Part shown: one piece after another, positions 36,711 through 49,560 of the stretch | Layout of the letters: the number at the start of each line of letters is the position of its first letter | Position numbering within the stretch: the stretch's first letter is position 1 | Assembly: GCA_022749755.1 (NCBI GenBank) | Contig: CM040444.1 | Span: 1,619,026-1,683,025, forward strand | Source: Azadirachta indica | Taxonomy: Eukaryota; Streptophyta; Magnoliopsida; Sapindales; Meliaceae | DNA length: 64,000 nucleotides | Direction: 5' to 3' | Made by a program: the position numbers and the translations under genes | Notes under the pieces: generated by a model | Databases searched by the model: none | Told to the model about the DNA's origin: nothing | Seen by the model: only the letters and a program-made list of their open reading frames with translations

Positions 36711-37339
36711 GTAAGATTTAGTTTTATTAGTTATACATATATTTTTATTTTGGTATTCTATTCTATGCTGTCCACGTTTCATTAGTGTATTTAAATATTC
36801 TCTTGGTTTGCTGACATTTATGTGTTTATCAATAAATATTTATATACTAAAGAGTAATATTTTATATATAAACTCATTCATTTGTACAAACAAACACAAA
36901 AATAATTTAAAATGTATAAGTGATTCAGTGATAAGTGGTATCAAGTCATGACAAATTAATACAATTTTTATCCTTTTATTACAATTTAAATAAAAAAATA
37001 TTTTTATCCTCTTATTAATTGAGAAACTAACAGAAAATAGCTAGTTAAGACAAATTTATCTTTCTACACTATAATGTAGCGTTCTAAAAGGAACATTTTT
37101 TCTTGCAAGTAAAAACTCAATTATATAAAGCATCAAAGAACAATATAAGTTTATCGCATTTGTACAAGATTCTATATATCTAATATTAATACAAAACAAA
37201 CAAAAAAAAACTAGCCCACAATATATATAAACTAACCTCTATATATCCAGTGAAGGGTTTCCAAGTTTTGATCCGTAAGGTTCCAGTTTTCCTTCTTCCC
37301 ACAGAATTACTATCAGTAGAAGCTTTGGCTTCAATCATT

Positions 37340-37440
37340 AAGTTGCAACCCATCAACCGGCGGCGCCTTCAGCTTTCCGTAGCCAGCAGATTTTGATGAA
37401 TTTGGGTTCCTCTTCAATAAGAAAATAAAGAGTTAGACGT
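37340..37440 (-). other. Possible orphan C-terminal exon (unidentified)
   Basis: On the minus strand, after an acceptor-like TTATTGAAG, a frame reads RNPNSSKSAGYGKLKAPPVD then GLQLND and stop. The composition is coding-like and GC-richer than its surroundings. It is present only in copy A of the duplication. I do not recognise the protein, and no matching upstream exon is visible. Confidence 0.25.
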
Positions 37441-37812
37441 CAAGGTTAGGGATTAGACAGCAAAGAAGAAGAAGTTGAATACTGATCAATAGCCTCCTAA
37501 AGGGTGTGAGGAGAAATTGAAGTTGTACTCTTGTACTTCCATTTGTATTCTTGTACTACACAAGACATATATCTTTATGTTTACCACAATTAGTACAACC
37601 CTAATTAATTAATTAATTAATTAGTAGATGATTTTCACTTGTATAAATATATATTTTATGAATATTTTATATTCTTGTTTTCTGTCTTGTGGACCCACTG
37701 AAGTTTCTTGCATTTTCAATTAATAAATTAATTTGGGTTCGTTAGACGTGTAACATGCTCATTTATAAATGATATTTACGAGGTACCAAAACTGGAATTG
37801 TTTAATTATTTG

Positions 37813-37843
<31 letters not shown>

Positions 37844-37844
37844 C
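37813..37844. repeat. (CT)n microsatellite in duplicated segment A
   Basis: CT run with one CTTT interruption. The equivalent run in copy B (55204-55228) is shorter and pure. Confidence 0.85.
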
Positions 37845-38191
37845 CTTTGAGCATCACCATTCATAAGTTAGTGTTTACTGGAGCAGGCCGTTTCAACTCT
37901 CCAATTCATACGAGTAGAAATGGCCTTTCTGCACTAACTCAACAACAATTTTGGTTTCTCTACTCTTTGTCTCGTCTTATTATCTGATCTGCTTGCTAAT
38001 TTGGGTCGCTCAAATTCTTGTTTTCTGATCCACACATCTTCTTTTCATTCATTTGCTGTATTTTCCTAATTTGGGGCTTTGAAACCAACGCCTTGTTTTC
38101 TGCTTTCAGTGACTGCAGAAACCATCAGCTGCTCTACTCCTTCACAAAATATGAGGTAATAAAGACGGCAGCAGTTTTTGACCATCTGCCT

Positions 38192-38214
38192 TTATTATTA
38201 TTATTATTATTATT
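38192..38214. repeat. (ATT)n microsatellite, ~7-8 units
   Basis: The homologous run in the second duplicate (55558-55609) has ~17 units. Confidence 0.9.
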
Positions 38215-39835
38215 GATAATCAGCAACAATCTCTCGAGGATAGAATTTACCTATTTTGTTCCTTAATTCTCTCAATCGAGCTCTTTCTAGAAAATAAGGT
38301 TAGGGTTTCTCTTATTCTCTTCTCCTTATTCTACTTTTTAACTGTCTACTAGTACTTGATATTAATGAAATTAGATGGCTAAGATTTCATTTTATCTCTT
38401 CATTTAAACCCTTTACGAAAAATCAAAAATCAGTTATAAGTCTCTAAAATTTTGTTCATTAAAATAATTAATTTTGATAATTTTAAAAATACCCACCAAA
38501 ATTTTAATTTATACAATAAAATACAGTGAGTTAAAAAACCATTTTTTAAACTCTTAATAAAAAATAATTAATATAAAATAAGAATAAGTATTATTTTATG
38601 ATTTATTGATTATTAAATATTTATTAATATATTATAATTAAAATATAAATATATTTATTTTATAATATATAATAATTTAACATTAATTATGTATTAGAAA
38701 TTTAATAAAATAAAATATACATAAATATTAATTTATTAATAAAATATATTATAATATAATATTATGATTATATTATAATTTATATAAAATATATGTATAT
38801 ATGGCTAAAAGATTTTTGTAGTGTAATAAAAAATTAAATTTATAATATATTAGTAAATATTATATTATTAATGTATAAATAAATATATTATGTTTTGTCA
38901 AATTTTAAAAATTTAACAATTTTTTTGTTAATTTTTGTTTTAAAAAATTTAAGCAAGTAGGTAAAGTTTAAATTATTTTGAAATCCCTTTACTTGCCTCC
39001 AGAGCAGTGTTTCGAAATCGGATGGGAGCAAACCAAGCGACAACATAAACCATTACAGCCAGCCCTTGTGCATTTTATGCATCAATTAAGATCTACTGTT
39101 AATATTAAGGAAAAATTACTAATGATTTGGGGTGGAACAAATATATTTATAAATATTGGCATAACTTGAATATTGTCAAAATATCTTGAGAGTAATATGA
39201 AATTAATAATTTCTTAAAGAATATTGATAGATATTCTTTTAAAGTGTGGGCAAATAAACATATATCTTCCTAATATTTGAAGAAAAGCGAATTTCCTTTG
39301 AATTTAGATAAATAAATAGATACTCTTTGACTTCTATTTTTTATTACTTGATCTATTAAATTATTATTATTATTTGTATCATTAAAATTTTATAAAATAA
39401 CAAATTAAGATATACTTTTTTAATTATAACCATTTAATCTCTATTTTAATATTTCTCACAAAATATTTTTTCAATTATAATAATTTAATTCTTATTTTAG
39501 TAATTTTTATTTTAATAAAAATTTAAAAAAGAAAATACTATTTTTAAAATAATTCTAATAATGAGTTAGATTAAACACATATTATAAAATATTTGTAACC
39601 TATTTCTTTTATTTTCTTAATAATATGTAATTATCAAAAAGTTTTGAAATATTTTCTTAAAATTTTATTTTTTTTAATAATATATTTATTTAAAAAATTA
39701 TATTAAAATTATTATATTTTATTAAGAAAAATTGTGAAAATATAAAAAAAAAATATTATTAATAAAATAAAATAATATTATTTAGTAAGGGTATTAAATA
39801 TATCTAATTTCTGATTTTGAAACATTTTGAAAGTA

Positions 39836-40194
39836 TGTAGATATGCTACAAAAAAATTATTAAAGGCCAAAAAGGAAATAATCTTTAACCATAATTATAT
39901 ATGATTTTAATTCGTACCTTTAATTTATAATTCAGGAATCAAATCAATCATACGTCAATACATGACTAACAAACGGTGGATGCTTTAAAATAAACAATAA
40001 TGAAAAACCAAACAGAATTTGAGTTACCAAGCTCAAATTGATAACAATGTGAATAAATTGATCAATCAGTCAAATTAATTGAATAACATACAAAAATCTT
40101 CGGTTTATGACAAATTGAAGAAAAACAAATACAAATCAAGAAAAAACTCATGATCGGGTTCTGAATATTTCAATCAAGAATTCATCAATGAATT
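39836..40194. other. Spacer 3' of the TNL pseudogene
   Basis: AT-rich. It would hold the pseudogene's 3' UTR, but no clear polyadenylation signal can be singled out. Confidence 0.35.
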
Positions 40195-43100
40195 TTAATT
40201 GCTAATGTTTTCCGTGGAACATTTCAATCTTTTGGGGTGCAGGTGTCTTTCCTCTAAATCCTGTGCATATACTAATTTGATTCCACATTTTCTCACCCAC
40301 TTGCAACAGTCTACGCGCTGACCATCATAATCCTTTCTCAGACAGAACTGAATGGAGAACTCGTTAATGCAGCCAAATTTACCAGAAGAGTAGCGAAGCG
40401 AACCTGAGGAAAATTGGTACCCCAAAACTACGTGCTCTGGGTACCCAAAACTCCCCACAATCACCAAGTCGTCAAAGGCAAAATGCCAGTCTCCATCTTC
40501 GGTTTTGACTTTCATCTCGTACCACAGGCTAAAATATCCATCATCGTTGTATTGCTGTTCATCAAATGCTACAATAATGCAAAAAGCATAGCCAACTAAT
40601 TTGTTTTTGAACTCATCCCAATCAACTGCTGGCAGCTTCACAGTTATACAAGATCCCATACTTTGATACTTAAACCACTGTGCAACTTCACTTCCGGGGA
40701 AAATGAAAGTATCAGGAAGTATCTGTTTCACACAAACATTTTGTTAACTTTATGTAATCAATTAACGTCATATTTTGTATCAAAAAGAGAGTTAGAGACA
40801 TACATACCTGCTCCCAATTCAATTTATAGCAATTTGACAAGTGAATGCTCTCAACAATATACTTGTATAACCTTGTAAGTTTGAAAATTGATAAACATGA
40901 TGATACTTCCAGCGATGTGCAATGAGACAAATCCATGTTTTGTAGATTGCAGGGAAGATTTGGTAAGGATTGAAGCCTCTCGAAGGAAGTTAAATGGAGT
41001 ATCTTCAATTTAGAGAGTTTATGATACTTTCTGGTATTCTTTCAAAGTAGTTTTTATCAAGATACAATACTTGTAGCGAGGATAACTAGCCAAGATTTTC
41101 AGGTAACTCGGTGATGCCGCAATCAGGTATAGACAGAGATATTAGACTCTGCCAGCCATGTGAAGACAATGAAATTGGCAATATAAAACTACCCATCTAT
41201 TCACGACCCCTGAATCTCCTGAAATGTAAATATTCAAGTCTCTTCAGACATACAATGGATGGTGGTAATTCTGCTATCGCAGTTCCTTCAACGCAAAGAT
41301 TCTTCAAAGCATCTAAATTTCCGATCTCGTCAGGTAAAATCTGAAGATTTGAGCAACCAGAGAGATGAAGATATTCAAGAGATTTCAACTTACAGAAACT
41401 GCTTGGGAGGCTTTTAAGCATTGAACAATTCTTAAGATCCAATGCAACCAGTCTTAAATGACACCCAGTGAATGAGCGTGGGTCTTCAATGGCTGTTCCA
41501 CTCAAATATAACCATTGTAAATTATAAGACGATATCTCTGGAATTTTCTTCAGATTTGAACATCCTGGAATATCAAGGTTTGCAAGAGATTTTGAGTCAA
41601 ATGCCTCTTAGAAGACTCTTTAAGCTTTCGCAGGAGGACAGATCAAGAGTAACAAGCTTATTCAAATATTGAACACATAAGTGTCTCAACTAAATTTGAA
41701 CAGTATCGTAACACAAACTTTTCAAGATTCTGGGCCTTCGAGAGCTCTGGTAGTTTGGTTATCTACTTGGAGCCATCTAGATGTATCTCTTTCAAGTTAA
41801 CAAGATTCTAACAAAAATTGAAAAAAAGAAAGAAAAAGGTCAAAAAGACCAACTGAAGTAATAAGTGTATATAATGACAATAGATTCTATATATATTACT
41901 ATTAAAATATACCTGAAGTCCATTCTAAAGTTGTTTAACCTCGTTGTCATGCAATATAAGTGAAACAAGATTCTTTCCGTGAATAGGCAATGATTTTAAC
42001 GGATATCCATGCCACTCTAGACACCTTAGCTTAGGAAAAATATATCCTGTCTTCAAAACCAAATATCTTACATTTGCTCTTTCTATAAAATTTCAAAAAT
42101 CTTAAATTATACATCTTTTTAAAATTATTAAAATTGAAACTTATCTTTTCAATTTTAGACATATTTAAAAAGATGCCTTGAATTGTTTTAATCCCTTGAA
42201 AATAATAAAAAATCAAAAGTTAGTATCAAATTCTATGAACTCAAAAAGACAATTATTAGAAGCTCATAAGACTCCCAATCACTAATAAATAAACAAATAT
42301 AATAATATGAGTATTAATATACATAGAAACAAAATTTTGTACAAATTGATTTTTTTTATAATTTATTATTATGTTATATATTCGTTATTGTTTATTCATT
42401 TTTACCATTCTATTAATTTTGATTTCTATATAAATATTAATTTTCTAGAAATTGTTCGCCATATTATACATTAAAACTTTTGAAATCTCCTCAATACGGC
42501 ACAACTAACTGTGCTTTCCAGGATCATTAATAGATTCTTATCGAACAATTTCTCGACCCATTTCTTGTAGCAAATTATGCATCATTATCTTATTGTCTGA
42601 TATAATTATAAGACACTTATCAATAAAGAACGCTAATTCCTATTTCTACATAAAAGCTACAAGCGTCCAAAAATTGTATTACAAAATCTTTATCCACACC
42701 TTTAAGGAAACATGTAATGTCAAGAAAAATATTTTATATTTTGTCATCCAAGCCATCATAATTTATTTTAAGCACCTTTTGGATATCTTTACGAGGAATT
42801 CTTTTTAGTTTCTCTATTTCACTATTCCATTCTCCTTCCAAATAAAAAACGATGCAAAACCTTAAGAGCTAATGGAACACCTTGAGCATATTGTAACACC
42901 TTGTCTGATAGCTCTTCGTAACCCATACCAGGATGGTCTTGTTTGAAGGCATACCAACTGAAAAGCTTAAGAGCATCAACATTTCCTAACTCTTTCATCT
43001 CTTATATGCTTTCTACTCCACAATGTTGAAGAACTTGCTTATCTCTTGTTGTTATAATGATTAGACTCCTTGGATAAATCAATCAAACCCGTGGACTAAG

Positions 43101-44151
43101 GATTCTATTTAGGCAGGATGAATCACATCGTCAAAAGTAATTAGAACCTTCATGCGACTTAACCTTCTAAAATGGGAGTTAATATTATAAATGCTAATAT
43201 TCAAGTTTCCACACCCTAACAATGTAGAAAGAAATTCCCGTTGCAATTGAGGTAAACCATCGTTCCTTTTCTATAACATTTTGTAGAAAGTAGGAAGGAT
43301 CAAAATGACTAGAGAATTTCTTGCAAATAGCACGAGCAATGGTTGTCTTGCCAATACCACCGATGCCCCAAATGCCTCCAAATGCCTAAAGTGTAAACAC
43401 CTTCTTGAAAATGGCACAAGCAATGGTTATCTTCAAAATAGCATGAGCAATGATTTGAACCACAACTTAATAATGATTGGATATCTTCAATCCATGATTC
43501 TATTCCAACCAAGTTTTTTGTTAAGTTTAATTGGAAATATATTAGTCAATCTTTTCAAAATACCTTCCACAATTTTTTGTATAAGTACATATTCAGACCT
43601 AACAAACACAAATTAAAGAATTTAATTTTGATGGAAAAAAATACATACAGGCATACTTACATACATACATACATACATCTTTACCACTCCACCAAATGAC
43701 TTTTAATAATATTTTATCCAGTCCTTGGCAAATATCTCTTTTCAAAGTGCATACATAATAAATTTTATTAAAAATAAAAAGTATTTTATTAATGCAAAAT
43801 CTTTTATAATTTATAAATAGCTTTATACTCATTAAAATTTATAAAATTATTCTGAGCCAGTGCTAATGATAATAATTTAAAATTTTATAATATTTTAAAC
43901 TATTTATTAAAAAACCTAATTTATTATAAAAAAAATTATAATGAAATAATTAATGATAATAAAAAATTTAAATAATTACTCTAAAATCATCATAATGATA
44001 ATAATTTTGAAATATTTCAAAATTTTAATCTTTATTATAAAGCTACTTTTAAATCATTAATTTTTTATACTAAAAAAAATTTATTATTAATAGAATTTAT
44101 TATATATATGTTTAAAGGGTTACTTATTAAAGATTGAACAATTTATTGTCA

Positions 44152-44350
44152 AAATGCTTTTGGCGTAGTAGTAAACTTGTTAGTTTGTTTTCACCAAGTC
44201 TTAGGTTTGAATATATACAATGTAAATATATTTTGCAATTTTAGAAGAATCGATTTAGACCACTGGTTCGGCTTAAATTTTAGTTCAACACTTTATTTTG
44301 AAATTTTAAAAGAACCGGTTTAGATCATTGGTTTGGTTTAAATTATTGGT
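44152..44350 (+). mobile_element. SINE-like (tRNA-derived) insertion in the TNL intron, tentative
   Basis: TTTTGGCGTAGTAGTAAAC followed ~35 bases later by CTTAGGTTTGAATAT resembles the A and B boxes (TRGCNNAGYGG, GGTTCGANNCC) at the 5' end of plant SINEs. Two GGTTTAGA.CA.TGGTT.GGTTTAA units follow. It lies in the presumed intron between the TIR and NB-ARC exons. No clear target duplication or A-tail. Confidence 0.3.
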
Positions 44351-44394
44351 TCAATACCAAATGATAAAATTGAAAATATTTAAATTATTAAATA

Positions 44395-44490
44395 TTAAAA
44401 TCGAAATTCAGGGAGTAATAGGACATTAAAAAAATATAGAGCGATAATGGGATATTACCTTGAAAATCAAGGAGCAATTAGGCATTCTCA
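44395..44490. mobile_element. Single end of a MULE-type MITE, tentative
   Basis: Read on the minus strand it gives GAGAATGCCTAATTGCTCC and then GGTAATATCCCATTATCGCTC, related in layout to the ends of the MITE at 6605-6869 (AATGCCTGTTATTA). The partner end is not found nearby, so it is a broken copy. Confidence 0.3.
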
Positions 44491-45017
44491 CACAAATTAA
44501 TATCAAGAAATAGTGAAATATTTTATAACATGAGAATCAAAGCCAGACAAATTATCGCTTTCCTCAAAGCGTTTCTCCATCTCTATAACTTCTCAACCCT
44601 TTCTTTAAATCGTTCCTCAAGCTCTGAAAATGCAATCCTAAAATTTTCAATTTGATTCCTTACATCTAATGAATCAACATGATAGAAAATAGGTATCATA
44701 ATCTACCCATATTTTTTCTTGCGTTTAAAGATCTTTACAAGTTTTTTTAAGCACCATTTGGAAGAAGCATAGCCTTTTGAAAAAATGACAACTACAATCT
44801 CTGATTTTTTGATTGCATTCAAAAGAGACAATGAAATTTCATCTCCTTTGATGAGTTTGTCATCAATAAAAGTTTTGATTCTTTTTGGAGAAAAAGCCAA
44901 GTAAAGATGGCTAGTAAAGTTGTTTCGAGTCTCTACACCTCGAAAACTCAGAAATACATCATATTTTTTTTGGAGAGTTTTGTCTGTAAACGGTGATGAA
45001 GTTAAAAAAACAGGCCA

Positions 45018-46284
45018 TCACAATTTAATTGGGAAGAGGTTTGGATCTGAAATTTGAAAATTTCGGTGTTCGAAAATTGAATTGTCGCTACAAAATTTAT
45101 CAAACTACTGGTTACTCTCTCTAAACCTTCCTCAAAGTTTCGTGCTTATTAATTTGCTCTTTAAATGTCGTGCATTGAACGTTATTAATGTTTATAGGTG
45201 TTTTTAAACCACTATAATTATTAAATAGCCTATTAAACAAAATTACTTTCTTATACATGATTTAGGTACTTCCTCGAAACCTCCAAGAAATTCTACATTG
45301 ATTTCATCGATTATTTTTTTGGAAGGAGATAATCTGTAGGAGATGCCTTTCAATCGTATAAATAGCTATCTTGGCTCGGAAAGTTAACAAACTCATAATT
45401 ATTTAATAATATTAATATTTTTAGTTTTCATGTCATCAATCAGGAAGATACAATATTGTCCTTTGCAAATAATAAATAATATTATTTCTTCAAATTTAGA
45501 TATATTACTTATGCAATGTAATGGACGGTTATCTAGAAAATGAAGTAATTCTATAATATGGAATATTTAATGATTAAATAAAATTGGATATTGGCAAATA
45601 AATTTGATGGTATTTCAATGGTAAAAGTTCAATTGAGCCTACATGTTGATAGTAAAATTTGTAACTTCGATATTCATAGTAAAATTTAATTTCTTTTTGC
45701 AAATTATTGAATTCTTCTCTCTGAAACTTAATCAACCTACAAAACAAAGCAATGATCAAGAGAAAGCCGGTTTTTTCAGCAAAAGCCCTCAAATGCTTAA
45801 GTTAGATTTCACGGATTTTTGTTTAAGTAAAGTTGTAAAGAAATTTTGGCTGAATATTAGTTTTTTTTTGTCAAAGATTGCATACCTTATCCTTCATTTT
45901 GCATTCTATTTATATTGATTTCATAAGAATTTCATTTTAAATGAAAACTGATAGCTAAACATAGCGACAACCTTTCACCTATAGCAAAACATTGGTGGGG
46001 TGAGATGCGATCGCTCGATGTTTTGAATCCCTCACCATTAATTAAGGTACATTAATACAACAATATTGACATTGAAGACAAACTCCTTAGCGCCATGCCA
46101 TGTGTCAATGTTTTGTGCAAATTTTATAGACTTTACAGTTGATTTGGCAGCCTACAGCAATAAAGAAAGTTCGAGCACTAAATCCTAGAAATAAATGTTG
46201 ACGGCCATAACGCTGTGGAAAAACCTTTGTCTGAACATGTGTTTTGCTATTTCTTGTTTGTAAAACATATACCTATAAGTGTAA
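45018..46284. other. Upstream region of the TNL pseudogene; intergenic
   Basis: No conserved gene. It would have carried the TNL promoter. Short frames at 45574-45918 on both strands overlap each other and are chance. Confidence 0.4.
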
Positions 46285-47334
46285 TTGACGATGAAAAAAG
46301 AATTTAGTAAAAACGATTTGTCCATTATAAATTGCATAATGACTAGATCTAACCTAGTTGAGACGAAGTCATTAGGGATTGCACTAATAGATGAATATAG
46401 GTTTGATTCTAAACTGAACAGAGAAAATAGTCCCTTCGACATCGATAGATTTCCCTCATCAATCACCAAAGCTGACTGTAAAGTATGCAGGGATCTCTAC
46501 CAAATCCCTAAAAAGTCACCTTTAGAGTTCTTAATGATAATGAATTTCCAAGTCGTCCCTGAGGTGATGGAGTGGCTTTCAATGAAGAACTATTCTCCTT
46601 GGGGCTAAATTACCTCTCCAACAATGCTTCACCTCTTTGTTCTTCTCTTTTGGCATTCATCTTTACTATCTGAACTTGAATGGTTGGAGAAATTGTCATT
46701 TAGAACATGGCGAAATAGTCTCTACCAACCACCAATGAAGTGAAATATCTTTATATGTTAAAGAGAGGACCTAAAAGTTATCATGGGTTTTGCTACCTTT
46801 AAAATCTCGCAAATATCCCTAAACTTGTAACTGGTAACTCCGCATGTAACAAAACCTGGAAAGACGGGTGGTCTTTTTGTAGGTAAGGATTGGTTTCAAT
46901 CTTCCTAAGTTGTGCTGGACATAAAAGGACCAATGGCATATGCATTTACTTCGTAAGTTTATCCTATGCATTCATGTGTTTTACTGTTGTTAAGATAGAT
47001 AGGGATTTTGAAATAATAAATTTCCTTTATCAGCTATTTGGGGAGCAAAAAATAATTTAGCTGCACTTGTCCTTGCTAAAATCAATGTTGGTTGCGCGAA
47101 AACAGTAGATCAAAAAGCGTCCCTTTCTCTTGACCAACTAATCAGCTACTCCAACTTGTGAGGAACTTGAAGCCGCTAAAGCAAAGGCGAACAATCTCCC
47201 CCGTGAAGAATAAGGTGAAGAAGATACAACCATGGGAAACTTGGCCACTAGAAAAGATAATGCACCCAGCTCAGGCCAAGTTCCTCCTAAAAAATTGAGT
47301 TGACCAATAGAAGTTCCTTAAAGACCAAATATAT
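46285..47334 (+). mobile_element. Degenerate gag-like ORF of a gypsy-type retrotransposon, 5' part
   Basis: Fragments such as ITKADCKVCRDLYQIPKKSP (46455-46515), and later NLVTGNSACNKTWKDGWFFV (46826-46880, across a frameshift), resemble the plant 'putative gypsy-type transposon' gag-like proteins that are common as multi-copy genes. Stops and frameshifts occur throughout. The continuation reappears after 48540. Confidence 0.55.
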
Positions 47335-48535
47335 TGATCTTAGTCTCATACAATTTTAATTTTGATGATTACAAAACACGTCGACCAAACAAAGAAATGA
47401 AAAAGGATCATTCAAGCTCAATATATGAAGTCAAGAGACAAGTGTCCAAAATGGTATTTTATTGTGTATTTTATACATATAGACTTGAGGTTTTGCAAGT
47501 GTGTCATGCATTAATAGAAAGTTCAAATTGTTTTATGTATATCATATGTTTTGAGAAAAACTGGATTAAAATATAAAGTTTTGGAAATTTAAAACCTGAA
47601 CTAAATTGCAAAATTTTGAAACCCTAAAAATAGGCAAAAATGCAAACTTTCAAACTGTTAAAAAATTGAGCATTGTGCATGATCCATCTAAATTAAAGCT
47701 AAATCAGACTGACTATTTGCTGAGCCAGGGAACAATGCCGACCAACCAAAATTTTCAATAAATAATGGTTTCCAATTCTGCTCAATAGAATTTAAATTTC
47801 GATCAACTAAACTTCTAAGTTAAGTCCTTTTTTGCATTTTACGTGTTCCTGTCGACCGAATCTTCAAAATGGTTGACTGAAATGCTCAAAAATTTGAATT
47901 TATATTTTCTAACAACTAGTTTTTCAAGAAATTATAACAAGAGATTTTTCATTTCGTTCATATACAATTTCCAAGCATATTTTCAAAAACCTAATAATTC
48001 ACAAACATAAAACACACATTCTTAAGTTTAAATCCGTGCAACACATATTAGGATTACCAAGTGCATTCAATTTCATCATCTACATTTGAAGAGATCAATT
48101 TTGGAAGTTATTCTTTCTTATTCATGCATAATTTTGTTATAAAAAAAGTGAAATAGGTTGTCTTTTGCTTGATTGAATGATATTGTGAGTGTTTGGGGTA
48201 AGCCCAATATGTAAAGGTTATAGGATACCATAAATCATAAATTTGTTGGGTGTTTGGGGTAGGTAAACACTTGTAAGATTTAAGAAGTATCCAAAAATCC
48301 TCTTGGTTGTAATTTAAAGTCTTGTAGGATCAAAACTTGGTTTTTATTAAAATTTTCAAGTAGAGTTTAAAGGAGTAGATGTAGGCCAAGTTGTTGCCAA
48401 ATCTCTATAAATCTTGTGTTCATCTCTTTATCCCTTACACTCCTATATTTGTATTTGATTTGAATTTGTGTGTTTGGGTTGAAATTTAAATTTGTTGTTA
48501 ATATTTGTTAGAAATCTAATTCATCCCCCACTTAA
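47335..48535 (+). mobile_element. LTR-like block splitting the gag-like remnant
   Basis: Starts TGATCTTAGTCTCATACAAT then TTTGATGATTACAAAACA, as LTRs of large plant copia elements often begin. Near the end is a leader with AATCTCTATAAATCTTGTG and AATTCATCCCCCACTTAAGC, typical of the LTR/primer-site junction. It separates gag-like fragments at 46285-47334 and 48540-49560. Boundaries are uncertain by tens of bases and no internal domains are present, so a solo LTR is likely. Confidence 0.45.
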
Positions 48536-48539
48536 GCTG

Positions 48540-49560
48540 CACATTAATATTTCAAAATCAACTGAGAGTATAGGTCAAGGAAAAGAAAACAGTGTTGACC
48601 AAGGGAAAACCTAGAAAAAAACCCCCTAAGGATCCCAATAAGTGCAAAGTCCCTGATTCAAAAAACTAGGTAGAGGGAAATGTTCAAAAAGGGAAGAACA
48701 AAAAAGACCAATAAGAGTCATTGAAGTGGAGGGATTATGTTGGTCAGATATTCCTGAGCAGAAAGGTGACCTTTTTAAGCATCTAATCCCAAGCATCAAC
48801 AACCTAGCTACTATGTCAACTGATGAAGCACTTGAACGAATGAATATTTGGAATAGGAAGGTAAGTTGCACTTGAATTCAATTTCTTAATGTCCATGAAT
48901 TATGTTCAGTAATATTGATGTTGTCTACCCCTTGACAGGTATAACGCACCTTCACCATTCATATAGAAAGTGCTAAACAGAATGTCTTAGCCAATGCCAT
49001 AACTCATGAAACCATCAATCACCTCACTAAGGAAAAGATTACCTTGATTCAATAGTTGAAGGATGCGGAGAAGAGACGTGAAAACATTAATGCGCTGTTC
49101 AACAGGGACAGGAAGAATGGGCCAATGAACGGGTAAACTTCGAAGCACAAGTCTCTGACCTTGAAGCCTAGGTATCCAACCTTTAATTGTCAAAAAAGGA
49201 TCTAAAGTAAGAGCGACAGTAGATGAAAGATGAATTAACCTCGAATGTAAGGAAGTAGCCAAAGAAGCCTTCAAATTGCCTGCAAAATTTTTCAAGCACA
49301 ATACCAAGAAATTGATCTAGCTTGGTTGTTCAAAAACTTGGAGTGAGTGTCACTAGCTGATGCTATACTTCTAGAGGAAAATAAGAACCAAAAGAAGCCA
49401 CAATTGATCCGACCACCTCAGGTCAGGAACTTGTGGGCTCAACCCACATTATCCCTCATGAGACTTCTCAATCTCAACCAACAAATTTTGGGACCATCTA
49501 ATCATTGCCACCAGAAAAATCATAACTTCATTCTTTTGTACTTACAATTAAAAACATGAA
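48540..49560 (+). mobile_element. Degenerate gag-like ORF, 3' part (coiled-coil region)
   Basis: Reads PIRVIEVEGLCWSDIPEQKG and INNLATMSTDEALERMNIWN, then after an apparent intron (48862-48939, GTAAG...ACAG) THETINHLTKEKITLIQ, KDAEKRRENI and SDLEA, a heptad-like coiled coil. It ends with VAKEAFKLPAKFF and DAILLEENKNQKKP. Multiple stops and frameshifts show decay. Same family as 46285-47334. Confidence 0.5.

Larger units (their letters stand above)
36711..39835. repeat. Segmental duplication, copy A (direct; partner 52845-57265)
   Basis: Aligns collinearly with 52845-57265: GTAAGATTT at the left edge, then CTCTTGGTTTG.TGACAT, TCCAGTGAAGGGTTTCCAAG, the CT run, the ATT run, GTAGGTAAAGT and the AT-rich tail to ATATATCTAATT. 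Copy A has ~235 bases (37310-37545) missing from copy B and lacks the 1.49 kb insertion found there. The segment contains what looks like a promoter and leader (CT-rich, 37.8-38.3 kb) but no identifiable gene. Confidence 0.88.
40195..45017 (-). pseudogene. TIR-NBS-LRR (TNL) disease-resistance pseudogene with C-JID exon
   Basis: TNLs are intracellular pathogen sensors. In order on the minus strand: TIR at 45017-44520 (YDVFLSFRGVETRNNFTSHL; IFSKGYASSKWCL; FYHVD), with a stop after KKKYG. NB-ARC at ~43600-42480 has P-loop GIGGIGKTTIAR, KVLITFDDV, TTRDKQVLQHCGVE, GVPLALKVL, INYDGLDDK and a degenerate MHD (MMHNLLQEMGREIVR). Next come a linker (GIKTIQGIFLNMSKIEK) at ~42216-42031 and LRRs from ~41990 to 40800 (LDLKNCSMLKSLPSSFCKLK; LHLSGCSNLQILPDEIGNLD). 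A still-open C-JID exon at 40722-40195 reads FPGSEVAQWFKYQSMGSCIT through KCGIKLVYAQDLEERH. Multiple stops and frameshifts disable it; one near 43390 lies in a small repeat just before the P-loop. Confidence 0.88.

Noticed and set aside
45985..46015. tRNA- or SINE-like GGTGGGGTGAGATGCGATCG with TTTTGAATCCC
   Set aside because: The spacing and arms do not form a cloverleaf and no A box precedes it at the right distance.
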